This document shows, in pieces, positions 1 through 9,142 of a stretch of DNA of 64,000 nucleotides (its first letter is position 1; every line of letters starts with the position of its first letter). Source of the DNA: Bifidobacterium polysaccharolyticum. Lineage in GTDB: Bacteria > Actinomycetota > Actinomycetes > Actinomycetales > Bifidobacteriaceae. Under the pieces are notes generated by a model that made no database searches, was not told the DNA's origin, and saw only the letters and a list, made by a program, of their open reading frames with translations. The position numbers were made by a program, and so were the translations under genes. Location of the stretch: the NCBI RefSeq assembly GCF_016101585.1, contig NZ_JACFQG010000002.1, positions 1 to 64,000 on the forward strand. The letters are read 5' to 3'.

Positions 1-104
1 CAGATACCCCAACACCACACTCTGACCAACACACAACCAAACCCACACACAGAACCTAAAACAACGCGTTTAGTTCCTATAGGCCTATTTCATGCATCTA
101 TCGT
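1..104. other. left-edge intergenic segment, C/A-rich on + strand
   Basis: No gene is visible here. The first 60 bases are strongly C/A-rich on the plus strand, so GT-rich on the minus strand. A perfect 10-bp palindrome (ATAGGCCTAT) sits at 78-87, just downstream of the phosphatase stop codon, and could contribute to 3'-end formation of that transcript. No clear terminator T-run is seen. Confidence 0.4.
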
Positions 105-644
105 TCAGGACAACTGTCTGGCCACCCAGTCGACGATGTAGGGCGCGGTGTGCTCAATCTGATCGATGGCCACCTCGAACTCATGTGGGCCGCCATACCA
201 GGGGTCCACCAGATCGATTTGGCTTTCCCGGCCCGGCACTGGCTTGGGCAGATCCGGGTCGAAGCTGCGGTACAGGTGCACATCGGATCGCTTGCCTGAG
301 GGCAACAGACGCAACAGGGCGCGCATATGGTCGGCCGTCATGGGCAGGAGCAGGTCGGCGTCTTCGGCCTCCTCCCGGGTAATCCGGTGGGCGAAGTGGT
401 CAGCCGGCACCTCGTAGCCCCGCTCGCGCAGAACCTTCTGAGCACGCCGATCTATCGGGTTGCCAAACTCCTCGTCGCTGACCCCGCTGGATTCCACCCT
501 GACCTGGTCCTCATCCAGTCCGCGATCTTGGAAGAATTTACGCAGGATGATCTCAGCCATGGGTGACCGGCAGATGTTGCCGGTGCAGACGGTCATGACG
601 TTGTAAGGGCCCCGTGAAGCCTTTCCTTTAGAATTCTGGGCCAT
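105..644 (-). CDS. low-molecular-weight protein-tyrosine phosphatase
   Basis: Predicted 179-residue cytosolic phosphatase of the LMW-PTP (arsenate reductase-like) family. It hydrolyses phosphotyrosine through a cysteinyl-phosphate intermediate. The P-loop CTGNICRS lies at residues 20-27 (nucleophile Cys20, Arg26), and a DPWYGG segment near the C-terminus supplies the family's general-acid Asp. A TTG lies one codon upstream, but the ATG at 644 overlaps the folA stop as TGATG, so translational coupling makes 644 the better start. It is last in a thyA-folA-phosphatase cluster. In bacteria such enzymes often act with BY-kinases in exopolysaccharide control; no such kinase is in the window, so the substrate is unknown. 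Confidence 0.9.
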   Translation of the reverse strand: MAQNSKGKASRGPYNVMTVCTGNICRSPMAEIILRKFFQDRGLDEDQVRVESSGVSDEEFGNPIDRRAQKVLRERGYEVPADHFAHRITREEAEDADLLLPMTADHMRALLRLLPSGKRSDVHLYRSFDPDLPKPVPGRESQIDLVDPWYGGPHEFEVAIDQIEHTAPYIVDWVARQLS

Positions 645-1312
645 CAACGCACCTTCCCATAGGTGATGTACCGGAAGCGCCGGATGGCATCCGCCTGGTC
701 TGGTTTAGCAGGGGTCATCCAACGGCTCTCGTCGCGCACCTGCCAGAACCGCTTGCTGACAAGCTCCTCCATATCAGGCACAAAGACATCAGCTGGAGTC
801 CGCAGGTCCAGGTCGGTCACATAGGCCGCATCAGCCAGCGGAAAGAAGGTGCTGAAGACCCCTGCGCCGCCGATGATCCAGATTTCGCTACGATCCATCC
901 CATCATCAGGAATGGCTTCCTGCCTAGCCAGTTCCAGAGCATCGTCGGCCGCAGATACCACAGTGGCGCCTGGTGCATGGAACCCCGGGTCACTGGATAG
1001 AATGATGTTGTCCCTCTTGGGCAGGGGTCGCTCCCCCATGGAGACCCAGGTCCGCCGCCCCATGATGACAGGATGGGATACGGTCAGCTCCTTGAAGTGC
1101 TGCATATCCTCGCTCAGATGCCAAGGCAGCGCATTGTGGTAACCGATGGCGCCACGCCGACCGTCAGTGGCCTGCGCCTGCGCCCAGATCATATTGACCG
1201 ATGAGCGGCGGCCTATCTCTTCTTCCTGATGCCGCCAATCCTCATCGCCTAGAAGCCCGGCCTGACCGGGCTCGGGTTCGTGATAGCCACTTCGACTATT
1301 GTCATGCTCCAT
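644..1312 (-). CDS. folA: dihydrofolate reductase
   Basis: Reduces dihydrofolate to tetrahydrofolate with NADPH, regenerating the cofactor that ThyA oxidises. The DHFR fold starts near residue 39 (VNMIWAQAQA) and includes LPWHLSEDM with the active-site acidic residue, PVIMGRRTWVSM and IIGGAGVF. At 222 residues it is longer than the usual 160-190, because about 38 polar residues precede the first strand. A GAGGAG motif lies about 12 bases before the annotated ATG, so a slightly different start is possible. It lies 89 bp downstream of thyA and overlaps the phosphatase start by one base, which fits an operon. Confidence 0.93.
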   Translation of the reverse strand: MEHDNSRSGYHEPEPGQAGLLGDEDWRHQEEEIGRRSSVNMIWAQAQATDGRRGAIGYHNALPWHLSEDMQHFKELTVSHPVIMGRRTWVSMGERPLPKRDNIILSSDPGFHAPGATVVSAADDALELARQEAIPDDGMDRSEIWIIGGAGVFSTFFPLADAAYVTDLDLRTPADVFVPDMEELVSKRFWQVRDESRWMTPAKPDQADAIRRFRYITYGKVR

Positions 1313-1401
1313 CTGTTGCGTTCACTCCTCATAGTGAGTAGATATACGAGAACATTCTAATCTTCGGATTCGACGGTGCCCGTATTCGGCTCAGCGCACC
1401 T

Positions 1402-2277
1402 TCAGACCGCCACCGGGGCCTTGATGGCGGGGTGGCATTGATAATCCACTACCTCGAAGTCTTCATACTGATAGGAGAAGATGGAGTCGGCCTTGCGGAT
1501 GCGCATGGTCGGGTAGGGATAAGGATTGCGCGACAGCTGCTCCAGAACCTGCTCCACGTGGTTGTCGTAGATGTGGCAGTCGCCACCGGTCCAGACGAAT
1601 TCCCCAGGTTCAAGATCGGCCTGCTGGGCCATCATCAGGGTCAGCAGGGCATAAGAGGCGATGTTGAAAGGCACCCCCAGGAACATGTCGCAGGAACGCT
1701 GGTAGAGCTGGCAGCTCAACTTGCCGTCGGCCACATAGAACTGGAAGAGCGCATGGCAGGGCGGCAGAGCCATGCTGTCAACCTGGGCTGGATTCCAAGC
1801 AGTGACGATCATTCGACGGGAGTCCGGATGGGTACGTATCAGATCCAGCACTTTGGCTATCTGGTCAATGGTGTGATGGGGATCCTCCGGCGTCGGTGCG
1901 GGCCAGCTGCGCCACTGGACCCCATAGACCGGACCCAGATCCCCGGTTTCCGGGTCGGCCCACTCGTCCCAAATATGCACGCGGTTCTCCTGCAGCCAGC
2001 GCACATTCTGCGATCCCTTCAGGAACCAAAGCAACTCGTAGGCGATTCCCCGGAAGTAGACCTTCTTGGTGGTGATCAAGGGAAAGGAATGCGACAGATC
2101 GAAGCGCATCTGCCGCCCGAACAGGGATATGGTGCCGGTCCCCGTCCTGTCGGACTTCAGGGTGCCCTCGCGCAGGATGGTGCGCACCAAGTCCTCATAG
2201 GGGGTGGGAATGTCCGAGTCGGGACGCTCAGGGATACGTGTACGAATACGCTGCAGTTCTTCGGGAGTCAAGGCCAT
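1402..2277 (-). CDS. thyA: thymidylate synthase
   Basis: Methylates dUMP to dTMP using 5,10-methylenetetrahydrofolate, giving dihydrofolate that FolA recycles. The 291-residue length matches classical ThyA. Visible signatures are SDRTGTGT with the phosphate-binding Arg, the catalytic cysteine in [27 protein letters not shown] and HIYDNHVEQ. The ATG lacks a good Shine-Dalgarno; a TAGTAT hexamer 6 bases upstream could be a -10 box for a leaderless mRNA, which is inference. First gene of the thyA-folA-phosphatase cluster. Confidence 0.96.
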   Translation of the reverse strand: MALTPEELQRIRTRIPERPDSDIPTPYEDLVRTILREGTLKSDRTGTGTISLFGRQMRFDLSHSFPLITTKKVYFRGIAYELLWFLKGSQNVRWLQENRVHIWDEWADPETGDLGPVYGVQWRSWPAPTPEDPHHTIDQIAKVLDLIRTHPDSRRMIVTAWNPAQVDSMALPPCHALFQFYVADGKLSCQLYQRSCDMFLGVPFNIASYALLTLMMAQQADLEPGEFVWTGGDCHIYDNHVEQVLEQLSRNPYPYPTMRIRKADSIFSYQYEDFEVVDYQCHPAIKAPVAV

Positions 2278-2419
2278 GCGGCCATACTATCAAGTCCTCG
2301 GTCAGCTGAGCGCGCCCCGGTGACGAATTGCACAGTCCGGGTTAGATTGGAGGAACAGGTCCGGCCACAGGGTCGGATCCGGATGACGCACCCATTGGGT
2401 GCCGGACAAGGAGGAACAG

Positions 2420-2833
2420 ATGGGCAAGAGACTTTGGGTCGAACGCGACAAGGACGGTACCTGGAACGCCTATGGCGACAATGGGGCCCACATCACCTTC
2501 GGCAAGGGCGAGGATCAGTTCAACCCGGGTGATCTGATGAAGATCGCCCTGGCCGCCTGCGGAGCCCTCTCCAGCCAGTTCGCCGTGGAGAGCGCCCTGG
2601 GCAAGGGCAAGGGGGCGAAAATCGTGGTGGACGGAACCTATGACTCCGACGACGACGCCTACCTGAGCTTCGACGAGCAGGTGGACGTCGATGCCACCTC
2701 GGCCAGGCTGGCCCAGGAGGATGCGGACAAGCTGGAGGAGCGGATCCGCCGCCATATTGCCAAGTCCTGCACTGTGGCGCATACCTATCAGCGGGAGACC
2801 CCGGTCAGGATCTCCGTCAAGGTTCGCCACTGA
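2420..2833 (+). CDS. OsmC/Ohr-family peroxiredoxin-like protein
   Basis: 137-residue OsmC-family protein; members reduce organic hydroperoxides through two cysteines. Both family cysteines are present, in ALAACGALSS and in KSCTVAHTY. A GTG-initiated reading at 2399 is possible, but GGAGG at 2410-2414 is correctly spaced from the ATG at 2420, so that start is chosen. The gene stands alone, divergent from thyA, and is followed by a bidirectional terminator shared with the universal stress protein gene. A stress role fits that neighbour, but substrate preference cannot be read from sequence. Confidence 0.85.
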   Translation: MGKRLWVERDKDGTWNAYGDNGAHITFGKGEDQFNPGDLMKIALAACGALSSQFAVESALGKGKGAKIVVDGTYDSDDDAYLSFDEQVDVDATSARLAQEDADKLEERIRRHIAKSCTVAHTYQRETPVRISVKVRH

Positions 2834-2847
2834 TCTGACAGCCATAA

Positions 2848-2895
2848 AAGAGCGGGGATCCCCAGGTTCATTGAACTTCGGGGGTCCCCGCTCTT
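2848..2895. terminator. bidirectional terminator between osmC-like and usp genes
   Basis: A long inverted repeat starts AAGAGCGGGGATCCCC and closes with GGTCCCCGCTCTT, with further pairing in the loop region. It sits between two convergent genes and can terminate both. T-runs are short. Confidence 0.75.
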
Positions 2896-2923
2896 CGTCG
2901 ATGTTGCCGTTGAATCGACCGCC

Positions 2924-3970
2924 TTACTCCTTATGCTCGGGATCGATGGTCGACTCCAGATCAGCCAGCTGCTCGGGCTTGGCCAAATCCACAGAGATCT
3001 TCTCCACTCCGGTGATATCGGCCACATCCGTGCTTTCTGCCGCGTCGGCTGCGGCTTTGAGACCGGATTCCTCGGCCTCCACATATTTGCGCGGCACCAC
3101 GTAAACGGGGCTGACCGCATGCTGCAGGAGGCCCTGGCTGGTAGATCCCAGCAGGAGTCCGGTGAAGCCGCCGCGGCCCCGCGAGCCGACTACGACCACG
3201 TCATGGGTCTTGCTGGCCTGGGTCAAGGCTTCTACGGCAGACCCTGGCACCACGGTCTTGTTGATGCGCAGATCGGGATAGGTCTTCATGAGCGGAGTGA
3301 TTCGGGTATTGAGATCATCCAGGTAGGAGTCCATGACGCTGCGCTCCTCGGCCGAGCCCGTGCCGGTCAGTCCGGAGATATTGGGCACTGCCGACATCAC
3401 ATCCAGCTCGGCATTCCAGCTGTCAGCGAAAGCGGCGGCAATTTGCAATGCCTTAAGACCCCACTTAGACTCGTCGGAACCCACGGCAACCCGCTTGATG
3501 TCGTTGCTCAAATGCATCAGGTTGCCATCGTCGTCGGTGTAGGGGACGACCACGATAGGGCAGTAGGCATAGGCGGGCAAGCTGGAGCTTGTGGTGCCCA
3601 GCAGCCGCTCAGCCAGGCCGCCCTTGCCCCGGTTTCCGATGACAATCAGCCGGTAGTTGCGGCTCAGCTCCACGAAGACCGAGGAGGGATCCCCCGTCAC
3701 AATCAGCGTGGCTGCACCGACACCTTGTTCATCGGCGATGGCCTTGGCCTTTGAGAGAATCTCCTGGGCGTCGTTGTGAGCCGCTACGTCATCTCCCATG
3801 GTGGTGTAGGTCGCGTCGAAAGAGACAGCCGCATAAGAGGGAAGGGAATATGCGCAGACGATTTGCAGGGTCAACCCTGCATGCTTAGCGTAGTTGGCGG
3901 CCCACCACGCCGCCTTGTAGCTGGCGTCCGAGCCATCGACGCCTACCAGAACAGCCTTGTCGTTGCTCAT
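2924..3970 (-). CDS. universal stress protein with two UspA domains
   Basis: 348-residue tandem UspA protein. Each domain carries the ATP-binding pattern G-x2-G-x9-G-S/T: GNRGKGGLAERLLGTTS in the first and GSRGRGGFTGLLLGSTS in the second. The open frame extends upstream to 4108, but the ATG at 3970 has an AAAGGAGG ribosome-binding site and begins with the usual UspA strand (AVLVGVDGSD). Family members are nucleotide-binding stress proteins with no single defined reaction. A roughly 30-residue acidic tail follows the second domain. Confidence 0.9.
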   Translation of the reverse strand: MSNDKAVLVGVDGSDASYKAAWWAANYAKHAGLTLQIVCAYSLPSYAAVSFDATYTTMGDDVAAHNDAQEILSKAKAIADEQGVGAATLIVTGDPSSVFVELSRNYRLIVIGNRGKGGLAERLLGTTSSSLPAYAYCPIVVVPYTDDDGNLMHLSNDIKRVAVGSDESKWGLKALQIAAAFADSWNAELDVMSAVPNISGLTGTGSAEERSVMDSYLDDLNTRITPLMKTYPDLRINKTVVPGSAVEALTQASKTHDVVVVGSRGRGGFTGLLLGSTSQGLLQHAVSPVYVVPRKYVEAEESGLKAAADAAESTDVADITGVEKISVDLAKPEQLADLESTIDPEHKE

Positions 3971-4097
3971 CCGACGACCTCCTTTAAACTTGGCGATGAC
4001 AAACCGACACCGCTCTTTCTGCCAGAATATCGCATGCAGACCTGATCGATAAGTTGGCAAGGGCCAACACGCGGGGAACTTCGACTCTGAATATGCA

Positions 4098-4119
4098 AAA
4101 CGCCCCACAAGGGGGCGTT
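4098..4119 (-). terminator. terminator downstream of NlpC/P60 gene
   Basis: Compact hairpin AACGCCCC-ACAA-GGGGGCGTT, followed on the minus strand by TTTT. It lies 24 bp past the NlpC/P60 stop codon and fits rho-independent termination of that gene. Confidence 0.75.
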
Positions 4120-4142
4120 GAGGTTACATGCACAAATGTGTC

Positions 4143-4871
4143 TCAGACCAGACGACGATACTCGAAAGCCCGATAAAGCTTCTCAACTGTTACGGTCCGA
4201 CCGACATCCGGGGCATGAATCATGCGGCCACCGCCAACATAAATGCCCACATGGCTGCCCTCAGGGGTCACAATCAGGTCGCCAGGAGCAGGATCCGTGA
4301 CCGGCACACCCACTGAACGTTGCGCATCGGCTGTGCGGGGCAGGCCGATGCCGAAGTGAGCAAACACATACTGGGTGAATCCAGAGCAGTCAAAACCCGT
4401 GGCCGGATCGGTCCCACCAAACACATAAGGAACCCCCTGGAACTGAAGAGCATAGTTGACCACATCTGCGCCCCTGCCAGTGGCCGGCACTTCAGTGATT
4501 GTGCTGACTGTACTGCTACGAGCAGCCGAACGACTGACCTGCTGCGAGGACTGGTGCCGACTGGCTGCAGCCTGGGCCTGTTCCTGAGCCTGCTGGGCCT
4601 TGGCTTCCGCATCCTTCTCGGCCGGAGACTTGGTGGCAGGAACGTTCAAAGACTCGATGCCACCCCAGCTGCTGTCCTTTTCGACGGTAGTAGCCGTCGA
4701 CTCGGTCAACAGGTCGGCACGCACCTTGCTGCCGGGGGTGAATGAACGCGACGAAGTGACTGCGGCTTCACTGCCGTCACTGGCCTGGGCCACGGCGGGT
4801 ATACCGATGGAAAGCATGCCACAGATTGTGGCAGCTGCCATCATGCTCACATACTTGCGTGTCTTTTTCAT
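4143..4871 (-). CDS. secreted NlpC/P60-domain peptidoglycan hydrolase
   Basis: 242-residue exported protein. It has a Lys-rich N-region, a hydrophobic stretch (residues 9-29) and an AQAS-type cleavage site. An Ala/Gln-rich linker or coiled segment spans about residues 85-115. The C-terminal 110 residues are an NlpC/P60 domain with catalytic Cys in DCSGFTQYVF, His in GSHVGIYVG and a further His in MIHAPDVG. Such domains cleave gamma-D-Glu to diamino-acid bonds in cell-wall peptides and assist daughter-cell separation. The CHAP-domain gene lies just upstream in the same direction, so this is a pair of wall-remodelling proteins. Confidence 0.9.
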   Translation of the reverse strand: MKKTRKYVSMMAAATICGMLSIGIPAVAQASDGSEAAVTSSRSFTPGSKVRADLLTESTATTVEKDSSWGGIESLNVPATKSPAEKDAEAKAQQAQEQAQAAASRHQSSQQVSRSAARSSTVSTITEVPATGRGADVVNYALQFQGVPYVFGGTDPATGFDCSGFTQYVFAHFGIGLPRTADAQRSVGVPVTDPAPGDLIVTPEGSHVGIYVGGGRMIHAPDVGRTVTVEKLYRAFEYRRLV

Positions 4872-4941
4872 TGGTCACAATTCTATCACGTATCGGGCAC
4901 AGGGATCAAGCACAAGAGGACACGATCCGTGCAGTCAAGGA

Positions 4942-5853
4942 TCAATAGTGGATGTAGTTCAGAGCGTGCACATTGGACAAGGTGCGAGAATATGTCTTTC
5001 CGTTCATGTTGGCACTGCACTCGGAGGTGACGATGGAACCATCGGGATTGATCTTCTCCACGATGGCCACATGGCCATAGGTGGAATCCGAACCCTCCTG
5101 GCCGGCCTGGAAGACCACGATGTCGCCGACATTGCGCGGCGTATTGTCCACCCAATAGCCCAGGGTGCGTGCAGAGCCGGTCCACTCCTTGGCATTGCCC
5201 ATGTGCGAGCCCACCGGTAGTCCCAACTGGTGACGACGGACGTAGACCCACCAGGTGCACTGGCTGAACTCATAGGCGTTGCCCACATCTCCAGTGACAT
5301 GGTTGGGATTGAACCCTGCCGGCAGTACTGATCGGTTGGCATCCATCAGCACAGCCACGACTGGATTGTTGGCCAGGGATTTGGACATCTGTCCGGCATC
5401 GAGTTCGGATTCGCCCAGCTCCCAGCTGCCCTCGTTGCGTTGCGAGGCCGTGGGCAGGGGCTGGCGGTAATCAGAACGGGAGACCCTTGCACCACCAGTT
5501 GCGCTGGAGGAGCCGGTAGAGGATGAGGGGGTGACCAAATTGATTGCGACACTGTCGGCCAAAGGCAAGGACCAGTCGCCCCGAGCCTGGCTGACCGCCA
5601 TAGAGGAAGCGGCAGCACCGACCAGGACGGTCAGGGCCGAACCGGTCATGATATGAGAGCGACGGGCTGAGGCCTTGGCCGCCAGACGGATAGAACGACG
5701 GGTCCGAGGGGCTACCTCGTTGAGCTTGGCTGCCAGGGCATCATCAAGACCCTCAATGCCAGCTGCCTGGGTTATACCCGACGATCGACCGATCGACCGA
5801 CTGCCGACACCTGTGCCCCGCCTGGCCGAAGCCCCGTGCGCAGCATGCTTCAT
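4942..5853 (-). CDS. CHAP-domain cell-wall amidase/endopeptidase
   Basis: 303-residue protein with a basic cytosolic N-terminus, one hydrophobic membrane or signal segment around residues 68-88, a Ser-rich linker and a C-terminal CHAP domain. The domain's catalytic Cys is in FSQCTWWVYVRR and its His in YGHVAIVEKI. CHAP domains are cysteine amidases or endopeptidases acting on peptidoglycan. GGGAG lies 9 bases before the ATG. The long N-terminal extension before the membrane segment suggests a type II membrane-anchored protein rather than a released one, which is inference. Confidence 0.87.
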   Translation of the reverse strand: MKHAAHGASARRGTGVGSRSIGRSSGITQAAGIEGLDDALAAKLNEVAPRTRRSIRLAAKASARRSHIMTGSALTVLVGAAASSMAVSQARGDWSLPLADSVAINLVTPSSSTGSSSATGGARVSRSDYRQPLPTASQRNEGSWELGESELDAGQMSKSLANNPVVAVLMDANRSVLPAGFNPNHVTGDVGNAYEFSQCTWWVYVRRHQLGLPVGSHMGNAKEWTGSARTLGYWVDNTPRNVGDIVVFQAGQEGSDSTYGHVAIVEKINPDGSIVTSECSANMNGKTYSRTLSNVHALNYIHY

Positions 5854-6146
5854 CTAGAATCACTCCCGTTTATGTTCCGACGCGACTTTCGTGCCGTACC
5901 ACGAACCATCACAAGGGAACACCATAACGCAAGCGAGAATCCAGGCCAAATGACCTGAATTGTCCATACTGGTGTACTCAAGCATGGCTTCGGTGGTCGC
6001 TCATCTTCGACAACCACGGAATACTCTAGGATTATACGGACATAATGCGGACATGAGCAAACCCGCATGCGTGCCGTCCGCCACGGCGTGTCCCACAGTT
6101 TTGAACCCTGCATGGTCCACCCTGAGCGAATCTGACTCATACCAGG

Positions 6147-7532
6147 TCAGACCGGAGTCGAGGCCAGGAGGAAGGATCCGCCGGCATCGTTGGAATCTTG
6201 AGGCATAGTGATGTCGACACGGCCGTCCTCGGAGGGAATGAAGAGGGCCCGCCCCTGGTCCAGTACACAAGACTGGTCAGCGGCCGTGCAACGAATCCGG
6301 CCATCAGTACAGACGATGATGCGAGGTCCACGGCGGGGAATCATCAGGTGGCGGGGCCCCAGACGCTCTATCAGATCCCCGTAGCGCTGCTGAAGCCTAT
6401 TGAGCAGGGGCCAAGTGGCTCCACCCTCCTCCACATGCCCGTAGACCAGCATGTATTCGTTGATCTTGGGCCGGTAGGTCACCATATTGTGCATGATCAG
6501 GGTGGCGATCATGGAGCTCGATGGATCAATGGGGGCCGAAGGCTGGCAGTCCAGGCTACGCAGGAGGTTGGGAATGTCCCGATGTTTGGGGGTCATGCCG
6601 GCCCTGAGCACATTGTCGGAGTTGGTCATAATCTCTGCCGCAGTGCCGTGGATGTATGCGTGAGGGGTCCCGGCGGGGATATAGACCGAATCGCCCTCCT
6701 CCAGATCCACGGGGTTGAGCATAAGCAAGCAGAGCACAGCGGGGTCATTCGGAAAGGCTCGTGCGGCACACAGGGCATGGTCCAGCACGGCTCCCGCCCG
6801 CCTGGACCGCAGCCTCCCGGCAGCAGCCTCCAAGGCTTCCTCCAGGCCTCGGGCTGCTTCTGGCTCGGCAGTCACGGCAGCGTGGAAGGCCCGGAAGATA
6901 CGTCGGCGGGAGTCCGGCCAAATCAGGGAGGAGACCGGCATCATGGCATCGGCAGAAGCGAAGCGGGCTGGAGGAACCCCCAGGTGGAAGGTGCGGGCGG
7001 TCAGCGCCTCGGTCATCAGCTCGGCCAGAGGGTGATCCACGGCGCGCAGGAGAGTCAGCTGGGTGGAGATGGTCGCGAAGCCTACACAGGCCTGAAAAGG
7101 CTCCAGAGCCACTACCATTTCGTTCTTGGCCAGACTGTCGTGAAAGGAGCGGCTGGGATCGTCGTCAGGCACCCCCAGGGCATTTTCACGGTTGAAACCG
7201 GCACGGGCTTCGAAATCCAGGGGATGCACCTGCAGAGACAGAGGAATGCGGGCCGAGATGATCTTGAACAAGTAGGGCAGGGTGGGGCCGAAGAGGCGGG
7301 AGTCGCGCTCCCCCAGCATGGCCATGGGATTGCGGCGGATGGCCACGGTCAGAGGCAGCAGCGAACCGTCGGGCAAGGTCAGGGGCGAGGGGGATTCGGT
7401 GTGTCCGCTGAACCACATCTCCGCCAATGTATCCCCCGGGCATCCGTCTGACTCATCCAGATGGAACATGCGCTGCAGTCGGTCATGTGAGCCCCAGGCG
7501 TAGTGCTTCTCCACAGCTTGGATCGGATACAC
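6147..7532 (-). CDS. manA: mannose-6-phosphate isomerase, class I
   Basis: Interconverts mannose 6-phosphate and fructose 6-phosphate with a zinc ion. The start is placed at a GTG preceded by AAAGGGGAG, giving YPIQAVEKHYAWGS as the N-terminal beta strand typical of class I ManA; an ATG at 7598 lacks a ribosome-binding site. Recognisable segments are AEMWFSGHTESPS, LQVHPLDFEARAGF, the zinc-site and substrate region VYIPAGTPHAYIHG, and ITNSDN-like MTNSDNVLRAG with TPKHRD. It is monocistronic, divergent from the small DUF2530-type gene. Length (461 residues) is slightly above the family norm. Confidence 0.93.
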   Translation of the reverse strand: MYPIQAVEKHYAWGSHDRLQRMFHLDESDGCPGDTLAEMWFSGHTESPSPLTLPDGSLLPLTVAIRRNPMAMLGERDSRLFGPTLPYLFKIISARIPLSLQVHPLDFEARAGFNRENALGVPDDDPSRSFHDSLAKNEMVVALEPFQACVGFATISTQLTLLRAVDHPLAELMTEALTARTFHLGVPPARFASADAMMPVSSLIWPDSRRRIFRAFHAAVTAEPEAARGLEEALEAAAGRLRSRRAGAVLDHALCAARAFPNDPAVLCLLMLNPVDLEEGDSVYIPAGTPHAYIHGTAAEIMTNSDNVLRAGMTPKHRDIPNLLRSLDCQPSAPIDPSSSMIATLIMHNMVTYRPKINEYMLVYGHVEEGGATWPLLNRLQQRYGDLIERLGPRHLMIPRRGPRIIVCTDGRIRCTAADQSCVLDQGRALFIPSEDGRVDITMPQDSNDAGGSFLLASTPV

Positions 7533-7671
7533 GCACTCCCCTTTCCACGGGAAATCCCTCCATGGGCCGGTGCATACGAACCCACCAATCCCCGTCATGA
7601 TAAGACAAGGGCCGAGGCCTGGGCAAGGCGAGGGGGTCGCCGCATGTCATTGCGAACGGTACAGTAGGGGT

Positions 7672-7959
7672 ATGAAGCTGGCTCCCATTTTCGACCCGGA
7701 TGCCCGCAGGCCTTCGCCTCGGCCCGTGCAGGTGGACCTGCGACGCATCTTCCTGCTCGGCACTGGCGCCTGGATTCTGGCCTTGGCCGTGGTGGGCATT
7801 CTGGCCCTGACCGGAATGACGGTCACCAAGCCTCTGATTGTCTGCCTATCCGGGGTTGGCGTTGGCATTCTGCTGTTGATCTGGGAGCATTTCAATCGCT
7901 GGGATTATCGCCGCCTTGCCCAGCAACCGGACCCTGAGCCAGAGGAAGCATCAGCGTAA
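7672..7959 (+). CDS. small two-TM membrane protein, DUF2530-like
   Basis: 95-residue protein with two hydrophobic helices (about residues 25-45 and 52-70) separated by a short loop, and a basic-to-acidic C-terminal tail. The layout (DLRRIFLLGTGAWILA, then a second helix ending in W-E-H-F-N-R-W-D-Y-R-R-L) resembles the actinobacterial DUF2530 family, whose function is unknown. Its 3' end overlaps the end of the convergent sensor-kinase gene by 68 bp. The ATG at 7672 is preferred over upstream in-frame starts because the hydrophobic pattern begins soon after it. Confidence 0.65.
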   Translation: MKLAPIFDPDARRPSPRPVQVDLRRIFLLGTGAWILALAVVGILALTGMTVTKPLIVCLSGVGVGILLLIWEHFNRWDYRRLAQQPDPEPEEASA

Positions 7960-9142
7960 ATGTGCTCCCCTCTCCCGGCGCGCTCCAGACCGTGACCGAG
8001 CCATGGTGGGTCAGAGCCACATGCTTGACGATGGCCAGCCCTAGGCCGATGCCTACGGCAGTCTCTTCATTCTGATTGTCGGCACGGTAGAAACGCTCGA
8101 AGATCCTGTCTTGGTCCGCCTTGGATATGCCTCGGCCGTGGTCTACCACCCTGATGATTCCGTAGTGCCCATCCTTGGAGGCCTGTGCCACCAGGGAGAC
8201 GGTAGAGCCTGAAGGCGAATATGAGATAGCGTTCTCCACCAGCTTGGCCAGAGCCACTCTGATCTGCTGCCCATCGCCATGAATCGTCAGCGGCTGGTCG
8301 CATCGCCATCGCAGGGTCACATGGGCCTGATCCGCTCCATTCTGCTCATCCTGCACCACTGCACGTATTTGCTCAGCTACGTCAAGCACATTCTCCCTGC
8401 TGGGCTTGATTCGCTCCTGAGCCCGGATCAGCAAAAGAAGATCCTTGAGCACATGTGCCAGATAGGCGCTGTATCGCTGGACCGAGGAGGCATCCTTGGA
8501 AACGCTGCGCAGGTGGCTGCGAAGAAGTTCTGGGTCGTCCCCCTCCAGATGGGAGGTGGTTTTGAGCTGTGCCGCCAGCTCCTCCAGGGCCTGGACCGGC
8601 TTGAGCATCTGCTCGGATACATTGGTCATGAAAGCGTCCCTGGTCCGGACAAACCTGACCGAATCGCTCACGTCATCGATAAGCACCACCACCAAGGACC
8701 GGTCAATCCGCCCCAGGGTGACCTTGAGCCAGTTCCTTCTGGAAACCGCCTGGGCCTGAACATGGGTCGCGTCCCCGGGATCCTCGGCCTCGTCAATATC
8801 CCAATTATCGGATTCCGCGCTCTCAGCTGCGACATCCAGAGCGAATTCGGTAGGCGTTCGCGTGACCAGATTAAAGCTGCGTCGACCGCCCGAACGTCGT
8901 ACCTGCGCGATGGCTTCGGTGATCTTCGGATTGGATATCTCGTCGTTGCTGACGATTCCCAGCCTGTAGGCATCCGGGCTGGAGCGCACAACCTCGTCAT
9001 CGCCATCGACCACAACGGTGGCGGCGGGGATAAGTGCCAGCAAGGCCTGGCTCGAGCCCTCCAAAGCCTCACCGTCGGCCTCTTCGCCATCCTTGCTCCG
9101 GTTGCCCATAAGGCTGCGCAGGCGGTCCATGAACCGTCTCAT
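7892..9142 (-). CDS. SenX3/PhoR-like sensor kinase lacking the phosphoacceptor His
   Basis: 416-residue HisKA/HATPase_c-type protein, start chosen at the ATG with GGAGG 8 bases upstream. Residues 30-165 look like a PAS-like sensory region; no membrane helix is visible, unlike most SenX3 or PhoR proteins. The ATPase half is well preserved: N-box (KLVENAISYSPSG), G1 (DHGRGIS), F-box (RIFERFYRAD) and G2 (GIGLGLAIVKHV). The H-box, normally F-x-x-NVSHELKTP, reads FMTNVSEQMLKPV, with Glu177 (codon 8612-8614) at the His position. No response-regulator gene is adjacent, although senX3-regX3 pairs are usual beside gpm and phoU in actinobacteria. It may bind ATP and act as a pseudokinase or in phosphatase control; that is inference. 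Confidence 0.8.
   Translation of the reverse strand: MRRFMDRLRSLMGNRSKDGEEADGEALEGSSQALLALIPAATVVVDGDDEVVRSSPDAYRLGIVSNDEISNPKITEAIAQVRRSGGRRSFNLVTRTPTEFALDVAAESAESDNWDIDEAEDPGDATHVQAQAVSRRNWLKVTLGRIDRSLVVVLIDDVSDSVRFVRTRDAFMTNVSEQMLKPVQALEELAAQLKTTSHLEGDDPELLRSHLRSVSKDASSVQRYSAYLAHVLKDLLLLIRAQERIKPSRENVLDVAEQIRAVVQDEQNGADQAHVTLRWRCDQPLTIHGDGQQIRVALAKLVENAISYSPSGSTVSLVAQASKDGHYGIIRVVDHGRGISKADQDRIFERFYRADNQNEETAVGIGLGLAIVKHVALTHHGSVTVWSAPGEGSTFTLMLPLAQGPVAGQGGDNPSD

Noticed and set aside
6198-7451. 417-codon frame opposite manA
   Set aside because: Antisense shadow of manA with no independent coding signal.
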